The notes beneath the pieces are model-generated. The model saw only the letters and a list, made by a program, of their open reading frames with translations. It was not told the DNA's origin and did no database searches. The position numbers and the translations under genes are program-made. DNA of 64,000 bases from Schleiferia thermophila (lineage in GTDB: Bacteria > Bacteroidota > Bacteroidia > Flavobacteriales > Schleiferiaceae), in assembly GCF_003337435.1 (NCBI RefSeq), contig NZ_QPJS01000004.1, positions 169,646-233,645 on the forward strand. Direction: 5' to 3'. Positions 26,356-36,546 of the stretch are shown here, one piece after another (position 1 is the stretch's first letter; the number at the start of each line of letters is the position of its first letter).

Positions 26356-26976
26356 ATGAGAACAAATCTTTTGCTATTCACCGGTTTACTGACAGCATTC
26401 GTAGCTCAGACGCAGTCGCTTCCTCAGCTCAACATTGGCGATACTGCTCCATTGACTGATATTCGAATGAATGCAACGGACGGTAAGTCGTACAGTCTAT
26501 CCGATGTCAAAGGGCGAAATGGACTTGTTGTCATTTTCAGCTGCAATACCTGTCCTTTTGTCTTAGGCTGGGAAGATCAATACAATCTCATTTTTGAACA
26601 GGCAAAAGCTGCAGGTCTTGGAATGATCCTAATCAACAGCAACGAAGCTTTCAGAGAAAAAGATGATTCTTTTGAAGCTATGGTGGCACATGCTAAAAAG
26701 AATAAGTATAAAATGCCGTATGTGGTGGATGAAAACCACCAATTAGCCGATGCATTCGGAGCGCAAACTACTCCTCACGTCTTTGTATTTGATGCGGAAT
26801 GGAAACTTGTTTTTAAAGGATCTATTAACGATAAATACGAAAATAGCAAAAGCGGGAACACCCCTGCTAAATTTTACCTTTCCGATGCCCTTAATGCCAT
26901 TAAAGAAAACAAACCAATAGAAGTAAAAGAATCAAGAGCCATTGGATGCTCTATTAAAAGGATAAAAAAATCATAA
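26356..26976 (+). CDS. Exported thioredoxin-like (AhpC/TlpA-type) protein
   Basis: 206 aa from MRTNLLLFTGLLTAFVAQTQS, a signal peptide; an earlier in-frame start lies inside the sucC terminator. The redoxin core is readable: IGDTAPLTDIRM, SLSDVKGRNGLVVIFSCNTCPFV with a CxxC (Cys-Asn-Thr-Cys), and AQTTPHVFVFDAEWKLVFKG with the cis-Pro. CNTC with a following PF is typical of a peroxiredoxin/thioredoxin-like subgroup (DUF-type redoxin) in Bacteroidota. Likely role: periplasmic thiol-disulfide exchange or peroxide reduction. Confidence 0.87.
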   Translation: MRTNLLLFTGLLTAFVAQTQSLPQLNIGDTAPLTDIRMNATDGKSYSLSDVKGRNGLVVIFSCNTCPFVLGWEDQYNLIFEQAKAAGLGMILINSNEAFREKDDSFEAMVAHAKKNKYKMPYVVDENHQLADAFGAQTTPHVFVFDAEWKLVFKGSINDKYENSKSGNTPAKFYLSDALNAIKENKPIEVKESRAIGCSIKRIKKS

Positions 26977-27019
26977 CTAGTCAGGCGCTCATCCAGTTCC
27001 TAGCTTGCTTAAGCCACTT

Positions 27020-29242
27020 ATGAGTAATCTCAAAAGAGTAGGACAGCCCATTTTCAGGTATTTGATGCTGCCGATCATCTGTTTACCTTTTGCCGGTTGT
27101 CAGGTTACTGAGACAGTTCTGAGTAGTCAGCGCGAGCTTTCTACTGTAGAAATCACGGATACGCTAGGATATCTTGAGCCAAATCTTGTATTGGCTACTT
27201 CAGATGGAGATGTGGTCTTCGAGGGATATCTGAAGAAGCCCTTTCGATATCGTCATCAGGAGCATGTACGCAAGGTTTCTAAAGTCAAAGGAAATTCGAG
27301 GTACAAGCTTGGCGCAATGCTGCTAGGTGCTGCGGGTATTACAGCCGGATTGTCGAGTATTAGCCGTAACTCTGATAATCCCGGTAATTTTCCCTATTAT
27401 CTTCTAGGAAGCTCTGCTGCTTTGTTTGGAGTTGGTCTTGCAGGTATGTATGTAGATACATCTTATTACTATCGCCTCTCGGATTCGTATAGCTTTGACA
27501 CCATCACCCAAACAGCAGCAGGTCTATCTGTATCCTTGTCTTTGAACGACTCAGAGACCTTTTCTGCTCAATTCGACACTACAGGCCATTTGAAGATAAA
27601 TGTCTTCAGGGCGTTTAAACAATTTCCAAAGTATAAAGTCCATTCACATGACACTCTAACCTTTTTTTATGAAGACCGCAGGATATCCAAAAGCATAGCC
27701 TTGTTTACAAAGATGGTTTTTATGAGTAATGCAGAAATACATCTGTACTCCCAGCCTTTTTCTCAGGATCTTCCAATGTTTTCAGTGGAAGAAGGGATAT
27801 TTATCCATGCCTCCGAGCTACAAGACGAGCAATGGATAGAGGTATCCCTGGCTGGTCGGTCTTTTTTTGTGGAGCGAAAAAACCTTATATCAGTGTACAC
27901 CAACGTTCGCAACTACTCGGAAAACCTACCTGATATAAATCAGCTGTTGAATACATTTTTAAAAAACAGTGCTCAACGCTTTTTGACGAAATCAACGGCT
28001 GAGACCGATGAGCAATATCGAAACAGATTGCAGAGATTTGAGGCCCAAAAACTGACCTGGTTCAATCAAGGCCTGGAAGTGTACAGCCTTTGGCTTCGCG
28101 ACAGACTTTCCCTAAAAAAAATTAACCTACTGGAATATGATGCTAATTTTCAATTATATCTACTGGAAATAGACGGTCTGGGCACATTTCCTGTGCGCGT
28201 TAACAGAGCGAACCTCAATGTATTTCAAGAAAACAGCTCGAAAATCACGCTTACCAACATTAAGCTTCAATATAAGGGTGAAGCAATTGAAATTGATGAA
28301 ATAACCCTCTTTGATCCCATCACACAGTCCTATTATTCCTATGAAGAACGCATGAGAAGGACATCGAGAAACTCCCGGATTTGGGATAAAACAGGATTTA
28401 AAAATTTTGGATTGAAAAAAGAAATTGTCCAGGAATTTTTTGCCAAATCGCTACAGGATTTTAAAAATACAGAAGATGAATACATTCTACCGGTGGGCGA
28501 AAGGGTTTACAAAACTTCCGTTGCAGTGGTAATGGAAAATTCGGAATACAAACATTATCCAAATCCTTCTGCCACCATCAGTGCCATTCCTCTATTTAAG
28601 CAAATGACTTTGCAATCAATGGGTATTTTACCGGAATTTACCATTGCAGAACAAAATGCAACTATGGCCGATATGTTTCGAATTTTCGGACAGTCGGGAA
28701 TCTCTGAGAGTGCAATTCCAAAAGCAAAAGGTAGCGATTCTGCATTGCTTTTTGTTTATTTCAGGGGCAACTTCTTCTTTAGCGATAAAAAGGAAAAGAT
28801 GTACCTTTTACCAATTGATGCTCATCCGGATTTTGTAGATTTGACTGCCATTGATATAAAAAACGTAATTGAGACCTCAAGAAAAAAGGGATATGGAAAA
28901 ATTGTCTTTTTACTCGATGGTACTTTTTATGGTACAATGCCAGATACATCCAGATTTTCAGTCTCAAAAAGTAAAGATGTAGCGATTCTTGTGTCTTCGG
29001 CACCTGGCCAACAATCATATGTTCACCCCCGTACACTTACCAGTGTGTTTCTTCACAGATTTTTAAAGGAACTTTCTGCCAGTCAGGGTGTGATTACTGT
29101 GGGCGACATATTCCAGCAAATGTGTTGCGGAATGCGAAGTTTGCCATCAGTGGTCAGGGAGTTTCATCAGCAAGAACAGTTACCAATTTTGTTCGGAAAC
29201 TCCCAGATAGAAATTTTTAAACCCTTATATGAACAACAGTAA
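27020..29242 (+). CDS. Large lipoprotein with degenerate caspase-like C-terminal domain
   Basis: 740 aa from the ATG at 27020. The signal ends LPFAGC with Cys27 as lipobox. Two small hydrophobic stretches follow (about 93-107 and 126-146). The middle is not recognisable to me. From about residue 495 the order of elements follows a peptidase C14 (metacaspase) fold: VAVVMENSEYKHYPNPSATI, ALLFVYFRGN, MYLLPIDA, KIVFLLDGTFYG, VAILVSSAPGQQSY. In active enzymes these positions read YYSGHG and DACxSG; here His is replaced (FRGN) and Cys is replaced by Thr (about 635), so it would be a pseudo-protease. The caspase assignment is inference. It overlaps the patatin gene by 14 bases. Confidence 0.6.
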   Translation: MSNLKRVGQPIFRYLMLPIICLPFAGCQVTETVLSSQRELSTVEITDTLGYLEPNLVLATSDGDVVFEGYLKKPFRYRHQEHVRKVSKVKGNSRYKLGAMLLGAAGITAGLSSISRNSDNPGNFPYYLLGSSAALFGVGLAGMYVDTSYYYRLSDSYSFDTITQTAAGLSVSLSLNDSETFSAQFDTTGHLKINVFRAFKQFPKYKVHSHDTLTFFYEDRRISKSIALFTKMVFMSNAEIHLYSQPFSQDLPMFSVEEGIFIHASELQDEQWIEVSLAGRSFFVERKNLISVYTNVRNYSENLPDINQLLNTFLKNSAQRFLTKSTAETDEQYRNRLQRFEAQKLTWFNQGLEVYSLWLRDRLSLKKINLLEYDANFQLYLLEIDGLGTFPVRVNRANLNVFQENSSKITLTNIKLQYKGEAIEIDEITLFDPITQSYYSYEERMRRTSRNSRIWDKTGFKNFGLKKEIVQEFFAKSLQDFKNTEDEYILPVGERVYKTSVAVVMENSEYKHYPNPSATISAIPLFKQMTLQSMGILPEFTIAEQNATMADMFRIFGQSGISESAIPKAKGSDSALLFVYFRGNFFFSDKKEKMYLLPIDAHPDFVDLTAIDIKNVIETSRKKGYGKIVFLLDGTFYGTMPDTSRFSVSKSKDVAILVSSAPGQQSYVHPRTLTSVFLHRFLKELSASQGVITVGDIFQQMCCGMRSLPSVVREFHQQEQLPILFGNSQIEIFKPLYEQQ

Positions 29243-30005
29243 AAAAAGAATTGGAATTTCATTTAGTGGAGGTGGAGCCAGAGGGATAGCTCATGTCGGG
29301 GTTTTGCAATACTTACTGGAACTGGGGCTTACTCCTACAGCTGTATCCGGTACCAGTGCAGGCGCCATCGCGGGGGCATTGTTTGCAGCAGGTTTATCTC
29401 CATTGGAAATTCTGGAGCGGGTTAAAGTAAATTCGGTTTTTAAGGTGTTCACTATCAAAAACCTGAAATTTGGGCTATCGGATCACAGTTATCTCAGGCA
29501 AATTCTTGTTGAAAGTCTGCCGGCAGACGATTTTGGCGCATTAAAAGTCCCTTTTTATGCCTGTGCAACCAATCTTACCCTTGGTAAATGGGAAATATTG
29601 TCAGAAGGGAGCGTGGTAGATGCAGTCGTAGCTTCATCGTCCATTCCTGTAGTCTTTCATCCTGTTAAAATCAAGGATTATCTCTATGTAGATGGCGGTT
29701 TGCTCAATAATCTTCCTATAGAACCACTAAAACAACACAATTTGAAAATCATTGGAATCAATATCAACATTCATGGTCCGCAGGATGGTATTGATGGCAT
29801 TTTTTCCATTACCAAGCGAATTTTTGACTTGGCACTTTGGGCCAATACAGAGTCTAGATTCAGAAAGTGCGATTTGGGGATAGATATTCAAGAAACTTAC
29901 GAGTTTGGAATTTTTGAATTTGACAAGTATCAGGAATTGTTTGAAGTAGGTTACAATGCCGCCAAAAGGCATCACGAACAGATTGTGCAGTTGATAGAGG
30001 AGTAA
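29229..30005 (+). CDS. Patatin-like phospholipase
   Basis: 258 aa. All patatin motifs are intact: oxyanion-hole loop GGGARG (14-19), nucleophile GTSAG (Ser43), and DGG (Asp155) completing the Ser-Asp dyad. No signal peptide is visible. Members hydrolyse acyl chains of phospholipids. The start lies inside the 3' end of the lipoprotein gene (14-base overlap), so the two are translated together; the lipoprotein might localise or restrain the lipase, which is a guess. Confidence 0.92.
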   Translation: MNNSKKRIGISFSGGGARGIAHVGVLQYLLELGLTPTAVSGTSAGAIAGALFAAGLSPLEILERVKVNSVFKVFTIKNLKFGLSDHSYLRQILVESLPADDFGALKVPFYACATNLTLGKWEILSEGSVVDAVVASSSIPVVFHPVKIKDYLYVDGGLLNNLPIEPLKQHNLKIIGININIHGPQDGIDGIFSITKRIFDLALWANTESRFRKCDLGIDIQETYEFGIFEFDKYQELFEVGYNAAKRHHEQIVQLIEE

Positions 30006-30050
30006 TATCGGATGAAGGAAGCATACTACGGATATGTATAAGACAGATTA

Positions 30051-30740
30051 CTAAAGGTTTGGCTTAAGTACATTGGTGAGTTTTCCATTTTTGCATCTCA
30101 AGGTTGGTGCTGGAAATTTCAATATGATGTTGTAGTCGTGGGTAGCCATCAGCACCGAACGGTCTGATTGAGTCAGGTAGCGGATTAGTCGGATGATGTC
30201 CTCTCCGGTATCTGGATCGAGGTTGCCGGTAGGTTCGTCGGCTATGATGAGCTTAGGGTCGTTTAGCAGGGCACGGGCTACAGACACGCGTTGCTGTTCG
30301 CCTCCTGAGAGCTGGTGCGGCATTTTTTTAGCTTTACCTTCCATTCCTACAGAGGAAAGAACATTCTGAATGCGTTCGTTTATGTGTTTTTTTTCTTTCC
30401 ATCCGGTGGCTTTAAGTACGAAGAGAAGATTGTCGTATACATTTCGGTCGGGAAGGAGTTGAAAATCCTGAAATATGATACCCAGCTGTCTGCGGAGGTA
30501 TGGAATTTTATGTCGTTTTATAGTATGAAGGTCAAAGCCTGCAACGTACCCTTTTCCAGCAAGTAAAGGAAGGTCTGCATAGAGCGTTTTCAACAGTGTG
30601 CTTTTTCCGCTTCCAGTTTCGCCTATCATGTAAATGAATTCACCAGGATAGATGCTAAGGTGAATGTCAGAAAGTACAGGCTCATTGGCATGGCCTACAG
30701 AAGCTTCTTCAAGCAGTACGATGGGTTTTTTGTTTTCCAT
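30051..30740 (-). CDS. ftsE: Cell division ATP-binding protein FtsE
   Basis: 229 aa from [17 protein letters not shown]; the upstream extension would run into the barrel-protein gene. Walker A GETGSGKS (40-47), Q-loop [16 protein letters not shown], signature LSGGEQQR, Walker [13 protein letters not shown] and H-loop ATHDY are intact. The [13 protein letters not shown] segment is typical of FtsE. With FtsX it couples divisome signals to peptidoglycan hydrolases; no ftsX is adjacent. It begins 4 bases after the barrel gene. Confidence 0.88.
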   Translation of the reverse strand: MENKKPIVLLEEASVGHANEPVLSDIHLSIYPGEFIYMIGETGSGKSTLLKTLYADLPLLAGKGYVAGFDLHTIKRHKIPYLRRQLGIIFQDFQLLPDRNVYDNLLFVLKATGWKEKKHINERIQNVLSSVGMEGKAKKMPHQLSGGEQQRVSVARALLNDPKLIIADEPTGNLDPDTGEDIIRLIRYLTQSDRSVLMATHDYNIILKFPAPTLRCKNGKLTNVLKPNL

Positions 30741-30744
30741 GGCA

Positions 30745-32472
30745 TCAAAGTTTGTAGACCACACCTGCCAAGGCCAGAAACTGCTGCGCGTGATAGCCAA
30801 GGTAGTGTTCGTAGTGGTTGAAAAACATATTGTTGATGCTAAGGAAAAAGCTCATTTGTTTGCTGTAATGATAGTTAAAGTGCAGATTGGCATCGGTGTA
30901 TGGCTTGAGGATAGCATTGATTTCAGTGTTCAATGCCTGGTCGAAGGCGACCCGCTCTCCAATAAAGAATACGTCCATTCCGATGTCAAAGGCATCCCCA
31001 TTGGAGTATTTTAACTTGATTTCATTTCTCCAGCGTGGTAAGTGCCATGCTTGCTGGCGTTTCATTTCATAATGGTTAAAATTCACAATCCCTTCGGCAT
31101 CTATGCTTTTTGTGAGTTTTACGGATAGCTTGGCTTGCAAGGGCACTTGTGTACCATCGAGGTAAAGAACTTCAACTCCTTTTATTGCATCCGGAGTTTT
31201 ATAGAAGAAAGGATTTCTGTAAAAAATTGGTAAATTTTTCCAGTCAATATACCCGGCATTCAGATGAAAACTTGCACCGGGAAAGATAAGACCTGACATT
31301 CCGATTTGTCCGTGTATTTTCTGGGTATAATCGAGCTCGATACCAGGAGTGATAAATAACCAGGAACGACTCAGAGATTGGAGGGTGTTGAGCTGAAAAT
31401 CGTATTTGAGGAACCCATCAAATTCGAGAACATCAGCTATTAGAGGCACTTTAAAACGAGCCTCCGGAAAGATGAAAAAGTAAACTTCGTCAGGTTCTTT
31501 TTCGTATCCGGGAATAGTGATTAGGTTGTTGCGCTGATAGTTGCTCAGCACCATGTTTAAACCGAGGTCAAAGGTCAGATTGTTATTTGAGAAATTCATA
31601 AATGGCCTGATCCTGAAGGTATTGGCCTGAAAGGCCAAGGCATTTGCATCGATTGTATTGTAGTGCTGCATGTGTTCGTATGCGAGCTGGACTTTCAGGT
31701 TTCGGTTGTCGTTTCGTGCAAGTTCAAAATCAATTGGAAGGGAAGCGTGAAATTCGGCAATGTTATACCGGTCTCTCAGAAAATCAAATCTAAATCCCAG
31801 ATTTGACATGGCAAAGGTCCTGACCGGGGTCAGGCGCATTGCATCCACTCGTGTAGTGGATATGAGATAGCTCTGTACAGCAGGATTTCCAATTGTAAAT
31901 GTGTCCAGTGGGGGAAGGCCATAATCTGGCAGGCCGTAATATTTTACCCGATCGTAGGTAAGATGAGATGTGGCTCCAAGGCTGTAATTGGAAAAAAAGT
32001 GGCGATAGTATACCAAACCTCTGGTGGTTGAAAGGCCGTTGTTGTCAAATAGAATTTTTCGCACCCCGGTGCGGGTTGAGTAGTGATTGAAGCTGGCGCC
32101 AAATGCATTGTTTCGGGAGCGGTCGCTATCGTACCGAAATTCGAGTAGTGGGGTAGTGTAAAGTCCAGCACCTGCCCTGAGGAATGTACGCGGGATAGGT
32201 TCGACCGCTGTTTTTGTAATTTTTGCGGGTCTTAAAGGCTCCGGTGTATAATCGGTGGGCAAAATGATGGGCTTAATTTCAAATTTAACCGGAATGCGGC
32301 TCCTGGTAGTGTCTTCGGTGCGGGGCAGGTCGTTGAGTTTCTGAGCATCTTCAATATTGGCTTTGTAAGAGCCAATGACTTCGAGTTTGATCTGCCCCAG
32401 GCTTTCTCCCTGGCTCCACAGTGCATACTGAGTCAAAAGAGCTGATGCTGTCAATAGGGTGCGAAATTTCAT
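30745..32472 (-). CDS. Outer-membrane beta-barrel protein (TonB-receptor-like barrel)
   Basis: 575 aa with signal peptide MKFRTLLTASALLTQYALWSQ. From about residue 95 the sequence alternates aromatic amphipathic strands with turns (LRAGAGLYTTPLLEFRYD, YYRHFFSNYSLGATSHL, FHLNAGYIDWKNLPIFYRNP), ending in LALAGVVYKL with a C-terminal aromatic-containing strand. No plug domain or TonB box is visible, so it is not a complete TonB-dependent receptor. The upstream TPR protein and downstream ftsE form an operon with it (gaps of 11 and 4 bases). Confidence 0.8.
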   Translation of the reverse strand: MKFRTLLTASALLTQYALWSQGESLGQIKLEVIGSYKANIEDAQKLNDLPRTEDTTRSRIPVKFEIKPIILPTDYTPEPLRPAKITKTAVEPIPRTFLRAGAGLYTTPLLEFRYDSDRSRNNAFGASFNHYSTRTGVRKILFDNNGLSTTRGLVYYRHFFSNYSLGATSHLTYDRVKYYGLPDYGLPPLDTFTIGNPAVQSYLISTTRVDAMRLTPVRTFAMSNLGFRFDFLRDRYNIAEFHASLPIDFELARNDNRNLKVQLAYEHMQHYNTIDANALAFQANTFRIRPFMNFSNNNLTFDLGLNMVLSNYQRNNLITIPGYEKEPDEVYFFIFPEARFKVPLIADVLEFDGFLKYDFQLNTLQSLSRSWLFITPGIELDYTQKIHGQIGMSGLIFPGASFHLNAGYIDWKNLPIFYRNPFFYKTPDAIKGVEVLYLDGTQVPLQAKLSVKLTKSIDAEGIVNFNHYEMKRQQAWHLPRWRNEIKLKYSNGDAFDIGMDVFFIGERVAFDQALNTEINAILKPYTDANLHFNYHYSKQMSFFLSINNMFFNHYEHYLGYHAQQFLALAGVVYKL

Positions 32473-32483
32473 TTTCCTGGTGT

Positions 32484-35400
32484 TTATTTTTTCTGGATAA
32501 AGGATTTAATCTCGTTTTTCAGGGAAAGGGCTTCTTCTACCAGCTGGCTTGATGAATTGGACTTAATCACAAAATCAAGCGAAAAGTCGGCCTGGAAATA
32601 GTCTTTTTCGCCAATGAAGCATCTGGCCAATAGAATCAATGCTTTGTCCCTTAGTTGGATATTTTCGGGGAAAGCTTCTACAAGGTCGTAAATGAGCTTT
32701 TTAGCCTCTGAAAATTTCTGATTCTGATAGTGATAAAGGGCTAGATGGTACATACTTTCGGCACGGTAGACACCGCTGCCTGATTTGGATAGCATCTCCA
32801 GGTCTGCAAGGGCGAGTTCTGTCTGTTGCAAGTTGTAAAGTGAAATGGCCCTGTAGTAGGTGGCTTCTTGACTTAGGGCCTGATCAATTTCTCTGCGTTG
32901 GAGCACACGTTCTGCCAAATCACGGCATTGAGCCCAGTCGCCCAGCTGATAGGTGATACGCATCAGCTGATTTTCTGCCTGAATTTTATTGTTCTCTCGT
33001 ACCGAGGGCCATTCATAGAGTTGTGTGTAATGGCGTTTGGCTTTAGCCCAGTCTTTCAGTTCGTAGTAATAAGTTGCGATTCTAAGGTTGGCTATTTCGT
33101 AGAAGGCATGTGATGGACGTTGGGCAATTTTTTCGTAAATGGTCACGGCTTCGGCCCTTTTGGACAGTCGCCAATAGCTATCGGCCATATAATTTTCAGC
33201 CCTTTGCACAAAAATGCCTTCAGGAAATCTCTGAAGATATTCTTCAAAAGCACGAGTTGCTTCGTTCCACTTTTGAAGACCATAGAGCTCATAAGCCGAA
33301 TTATACAGAGAGGAGTCGAGTTGACCTCTGGAGATGTTGCCGAGCTTGTTGCGATCTACCCAATCCACATACTCACCCATTCGGTTTGTCTCTGCGTAGA
33401 TAATTCGAGCAAACGCGATGGCCTCAGCTGCCTCCGGCGATTCTGGATATCTGGCCACCAGGTTTTTCAGTACTGCAAGGGCATCGTCAAATTTTCTGGC
33501 ATTTTTCAGTGCTAGTGCTTTGCTCATTTGAGCTCGTCTTACCTGAGGGTGTGAAGGATGATTTCTGACAAAGTCATCGTACGCCTGAACAGCTTCGGTG
33601 TATTTGTCCATCATCATCCAGGTATTGCCCAGTTCCATTCGGGCTGCTGCGCGGGTGTTGTCTGTAGCTCCTGATTCGATTAACTTGCGTAGAACACTGA
33701 TTTTTTCCTCGTTTTTGTTCAGCAAACCAAGAGCCAGTGAACGCTGAAACCGAGTGTAATCGGCATCGGCACCTGCAGCCTCAGCACGAGCGTAAAAATC
33801 CTGGGCCAGGTCAAATTGGTTGATCATCATGTAGGCATCGGCAGTGCGCAATAGTGCATCTCGTCTGCGAGCAGCTGTGATATTTTTTTCAGATAAAAAT
33901 TTTCTAAATTCGGTGGCTGCCTGCGAAAACTGTTGCTTCTTCAAGTAACAATAGGCCTTATTGTAATAATGATTGGGAAATTCCTGAAGAAGAGAGGCCT
34001 GCGGTGTCGCTGCAAACTTACTAAAGGCGTTCAGCGCTGCATCATATTCCAGAAGTTGATAGTAAGTCTCTCCCATCCAATAGTATGCAAGAGCGGTAAT
34101 TCGCGGATTGATTTGGTGATTTAGACTGTTTTTGAAGTGACCGATTGCCTGGGCATACTGGCGGGAAGTGTAACTGCGAACTCCCAGAAAATACTGAACA
34201 CGCTGATAAGCCTCCTGCATTTCAGGGCTGTCGAGTCCCACTCTTTCGATAGCTGCTGCAGCACGCGCATAGTCGCTGCTGTTGGCATAAAGACTTGCCA
34301 GCAGTCTGTTGATTTCTTTGGTATGTCGGCTGTTGGGAAATTTTTTTAAAAACTCTTCTGCCGATTCGATGGGATTTTGAAACGGTGAGGTTTCTGAATA
34401 ATTGATTTTTACAAAATTGTAAAAAGCATCTTCTTGAATTTCCTTGTTGATGCCGATCATAGAGGCTGCCTTGAAGGCTCCGGCTGCTTCCCGGGTCATG
34501 TTGAGCTTCAGATAGCAATCGCCAAGCATATAATAGGCATTCTGAGCAATTTCTTCCCGGGCATTGGTTATTTTATTGAAAAATTGTACAGCTTCCTGAT
34601 ACTTTTTGAGTTGATAATAGGTGTATCCAATTTCATAATAATCTGTTTGTGATGGTTTCCCCCCTTTTTCCAGAAAGATAGTGTAGTAAATCAAAGCGTT
34701 TTTATAGTCTTGCCGGCGGTAGTATGCATCGGCTATCAGTTTTGCTATTTCCGAAGCTCTGGCAGGTTCGTCGCCTTCCAATATTTCCTTACCTACTTCG
34801 ATCAGTTTTACATAATCACCTTTTTTGTAATAAATATGTGCCAGATAATATGGCACAATCCCTCCAAAATTTTTGTCCGATCTCAGTTTTTCAAAGTTGA
34901 CCAGGGCAATGTCATAACGTTCGTTCAGGTAGCATATGTAGGAGTAGTAGTATAGTGCCGGAGCAGCATATTGGGTTTTTCCGTCTTTAATGGCCATAAA
35001 CTGCTTTTCGGCTTCTTCAAATTCGTCCTGTGAAAACAGACAATAACCGTATTGAAATTGAATTTTTGCCTTCTCAGTAGTATTCATTAATGTCCAATCC
35101 GCCTGTCTGTAGTATTTGATTGCTCTTTTAAACTGGCGGTTTTTAAAGAGGAAATCAGCCATATACAGCTTTGCTTCATTGGCTTTGGCACTTGTTTCAT
35201 GCTCAGCTATAAACTTCTCAAGCAAATACTCACCGTCCGGATGAAGCATTTGCACAGCTGCCACAGCTCTGTAGTATTCAGCATTGAGTCGCTGGTCGGC
35301 CGTCAGATGAGCATTGTCTGCCAGCAGTCTGGTGAATACATCTCTGGCTGCTCCATACATTTCCTGCTGAATGTAGAAGATTCCGGTCTGAAATTCAGCT

Positions 35401-35495
35401 TCTGGCGAACGTTGAATTTCTGTGAGTTGGCCGTGTAGAAGCGCGGGAAGAACCACCAACAGTCCCAACGCAGTCTTTCTGATATTTCGTGTCAC
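32484..35495 (-). CDS. Large exported tetratricopeptide-repeat protein
   Basis: 1003 aa. A signal peptide (TALGLLVVLPALLHGQ) precedes a near-continuous array of TPR units over the whole length, for example ALYYYSYICYLNERYDIALVNF, YEIGYTYYQLKKYQEAVQFF, AYYWMGETYYQLLEYDAALNAF and MEYQLGDW-type helices. Repeats resemble those of BamD/YbgF-like periplasmic scaffolds. It probably organises an envelope complex with the barrel protein encoded 11 bases downstream. Precise partners are unknown. Confidence 0.88.
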   Translation of the reverse strand: MTRNIRKTALGLLVVLPALLHGQLTEIQRSPEAEFQTGIFYIQQEMYGAARDVFTRLLADNAHLTADQRLNAEYYRAVAAVQMLHPDGEYLLEKFIAEHETSAKANEAKLYMADFLFKNRQFKRAIKYYRQADWTLMNTTEKAKIQFQYGYCLFSQDEFEEAEKQFMAIKDGKTQYAAPALYYYSYICYLNERYDIALVNFEKLRSDKNFGGIVPYYLAHIYYKKGDYVKLIEVGKEILEGDEPARASEIAKLIADAYYRRQDYKNALIYYTIFLEKGGKPSQTDYYEIGYTYYQLKKYQEAVQFFNKITNAREEIAQNAYYMLGDCYLKLNMTREAAGAFKAASMIGINKEIQEDAFYNFVKINYSETSPFQNPIESAEEFLKKFPNSRHTKEINRLLASLYANSSDYARAAAAIERVGLDSPEMQEAYQRVQYFLGVRSYTSRQYAQAIGHFKNSLNHQINPRITALAYYWMGETYYQLLEYDAALNAFSKFAATPQASLLQEFPNHYYNKAYCYLKKQQFSQAATEFRKFLSEKNITAARRRDALLRTADAYMMINQFDLAQDFYARAEAAGADADYTRFQRSLALGLLNKNEEKISVLRKLIESGATDNTRAAARMELGNTWMMMDKYTEAVQAYDDFVRNHPSHPQVRRAQMSKALALKNARKFDDALAVLKNLVARYPESPEAAEAIAFARIIYAETNRMGEYVDWVDRNKLGNISRGQLDSSLYNSAYELYGLQKWNEATRAFEEYLQRFPEGIFVQRAENYMADSYWRLSKRAEAVTIYEKIAQRPSHAFYEIANLRIATYYYELKDWAKAKRHYTQLYEWPSVRENNKIQAENQLMRITYQLGDWAQCRDLAERVLQRREIDQALSQEATYYRAISLYNLQQTELALADLEMLSKSGSGVYRAESMYHLALYHYQNQKFSEAKKLIYDLVEAFPENIQLRDKALILLARCFIGEKDYFQADFSLDFVIKSNSSSQLVEEALSLKNEIKSFIQKK

Positions 35496-35684
35496 ACCTG
35501 GAATTGATTTTTGGGGTAAAAGTAGTCAAATGCTATTTTCTCAAAACGGGTCAACAGGTACTTTTCTGCATCCAATAACTATTTGTGCGCTATGGATATT
35601 GTAACTAGGATTAAGGCGATTTGATCAGGTGACCGGCCAGCTCTGTGGAATACATCCTTGTAATTTAATCTATAGAAATATATG

Positions 35685-35698
35685 AATATTGTAATATT
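35685..35698. promoter_or_regulatory. Candidate ArsR operator
   Basis: AATATTGTAATATT is a 6-2-6 palindrome ending 19 bases before the arsR start. AT-rich palindromes at this position are typical of autoregulatory ArsR operators overlapping the promoter. Confidence 0.4.
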
Positions 35699-35717
35699 GC
35701 GATGAAATAAATGTAAT

Positions 35718-36047
35718 ATGGGTATTTCAAAAACAGACTGTTTTACAGATCGACAGAATGCGTTGGCTCAGCAGTTCAAAGCACTTTCTCATCCGGCAAG
35801 AATTGCGATCGTAGAGCACATACTCAGGGTCAATTCCTGTATTTGCTCTGATTTAGTGGAGGAAATACCATTAGCTCAGTCTACGGTTTCCCTGCACCTT
35901 AGAGAATTGAAAAATGCAGGTATCATCAAGGGAAGTATTGAAGGCAATTCTCTTTGTTATTGTCTCAATGAAGCTGTGCTCAATGAATTGAGGGAATATA
36001 TTTCTGATATTTTGAATAAAATCTCAGGAAAAACGGAATGTTGTTAG
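35718..36047 (+). CDS. arsR: ArsR-family metalloregulator
   Basis: 109 aa winged-helix repressor: ALSHPARIAIVEHIL, recognition helix LAQSTVSLHLRELKNAG, wing GSIEGNSLCYCLN. Cys41 and Cys43 in NSCICSDL lie where the ELCVCDL As(III)/Sb(III) site of classical ArsR is, and the chain ends ECC, as in regulators with extra C-terminal thiols. It heads an arsenic operon with acr3 and arsC downstream and should dissociate from its operator on binding arsenite. Confidence 0.92.
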   Translation: MGISKTDCFTDRQNALAQQFKALSHPARIAIVEHILRVNSCICSDLVEEIPLAQSTVSLHLRELKNAGIIKGSIEGNSLCYCLNEAVLNELREYISDILNKISGKTECC

Positions 36048-36546
36048 TCAATCACAGAATGAGAAACACAGCCGTATGGAAACCATTGTTGTGGCCAATG
36101 GATGAAATCAATTTCAAATTCCAAGCAGAAATGGCCATGCCCGAAAATTTACGTGACACTCGCAAAGGTCTGTTTAGCTGGCATTGTTTAGATTGGCTTG
36201 TAATCCATTGGTTACAACCCGTACCAATTATCCTATCGAAGTAAGCCAGTGGTGAGAGCTATTGTATCTCTTCTCTGCAATTTTCGAAAACTCATTGATT
36301 TGCTTAATGGCCCTATGAAGCATTTATATCGAAATAACGTGGTGGAAGATCTGGCTGAAGCCGATGGTAGATACTGGAATAGCATGGTGAATGGCATGTT
36401 TCAGTTCAAATCAAATCGGGGCAACTTGCTCGATATCGGATTCTGTGTTGTGCTGGTCCTGATGCAGAAGTCAAAAATTCTGAACAACTTTTAAAAAAAT
36501 AGAAAAGTGCTCGTTGAAGGTTCATTTGTTTTTAATCTGTGTACAT
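36048..36546 (+). pseudogene. Decayed stretch inside the arsenic operon
   Basis: About 500 bases between arsR and acr3 without an intact gene. Short open pieces in different frames, about 36038-36244 and 36249-36494, follow one another and contain coding-like segments (KGLFSWHCLDWLV; NMVNGMF-type), suggesting a gene with several frameshifts and stops. I could not match it to a known arsenic-operon product (methyltransferase, DUF6428 and a second ArsC were considered). Confidence 0.35.

Noticed and set aside
30741..30800. N-terminal extension of FtsE
   Set aside because: It overlaps the end of the barrel-protein gene; MENKKPI at 30740 gives normal FtsE length.
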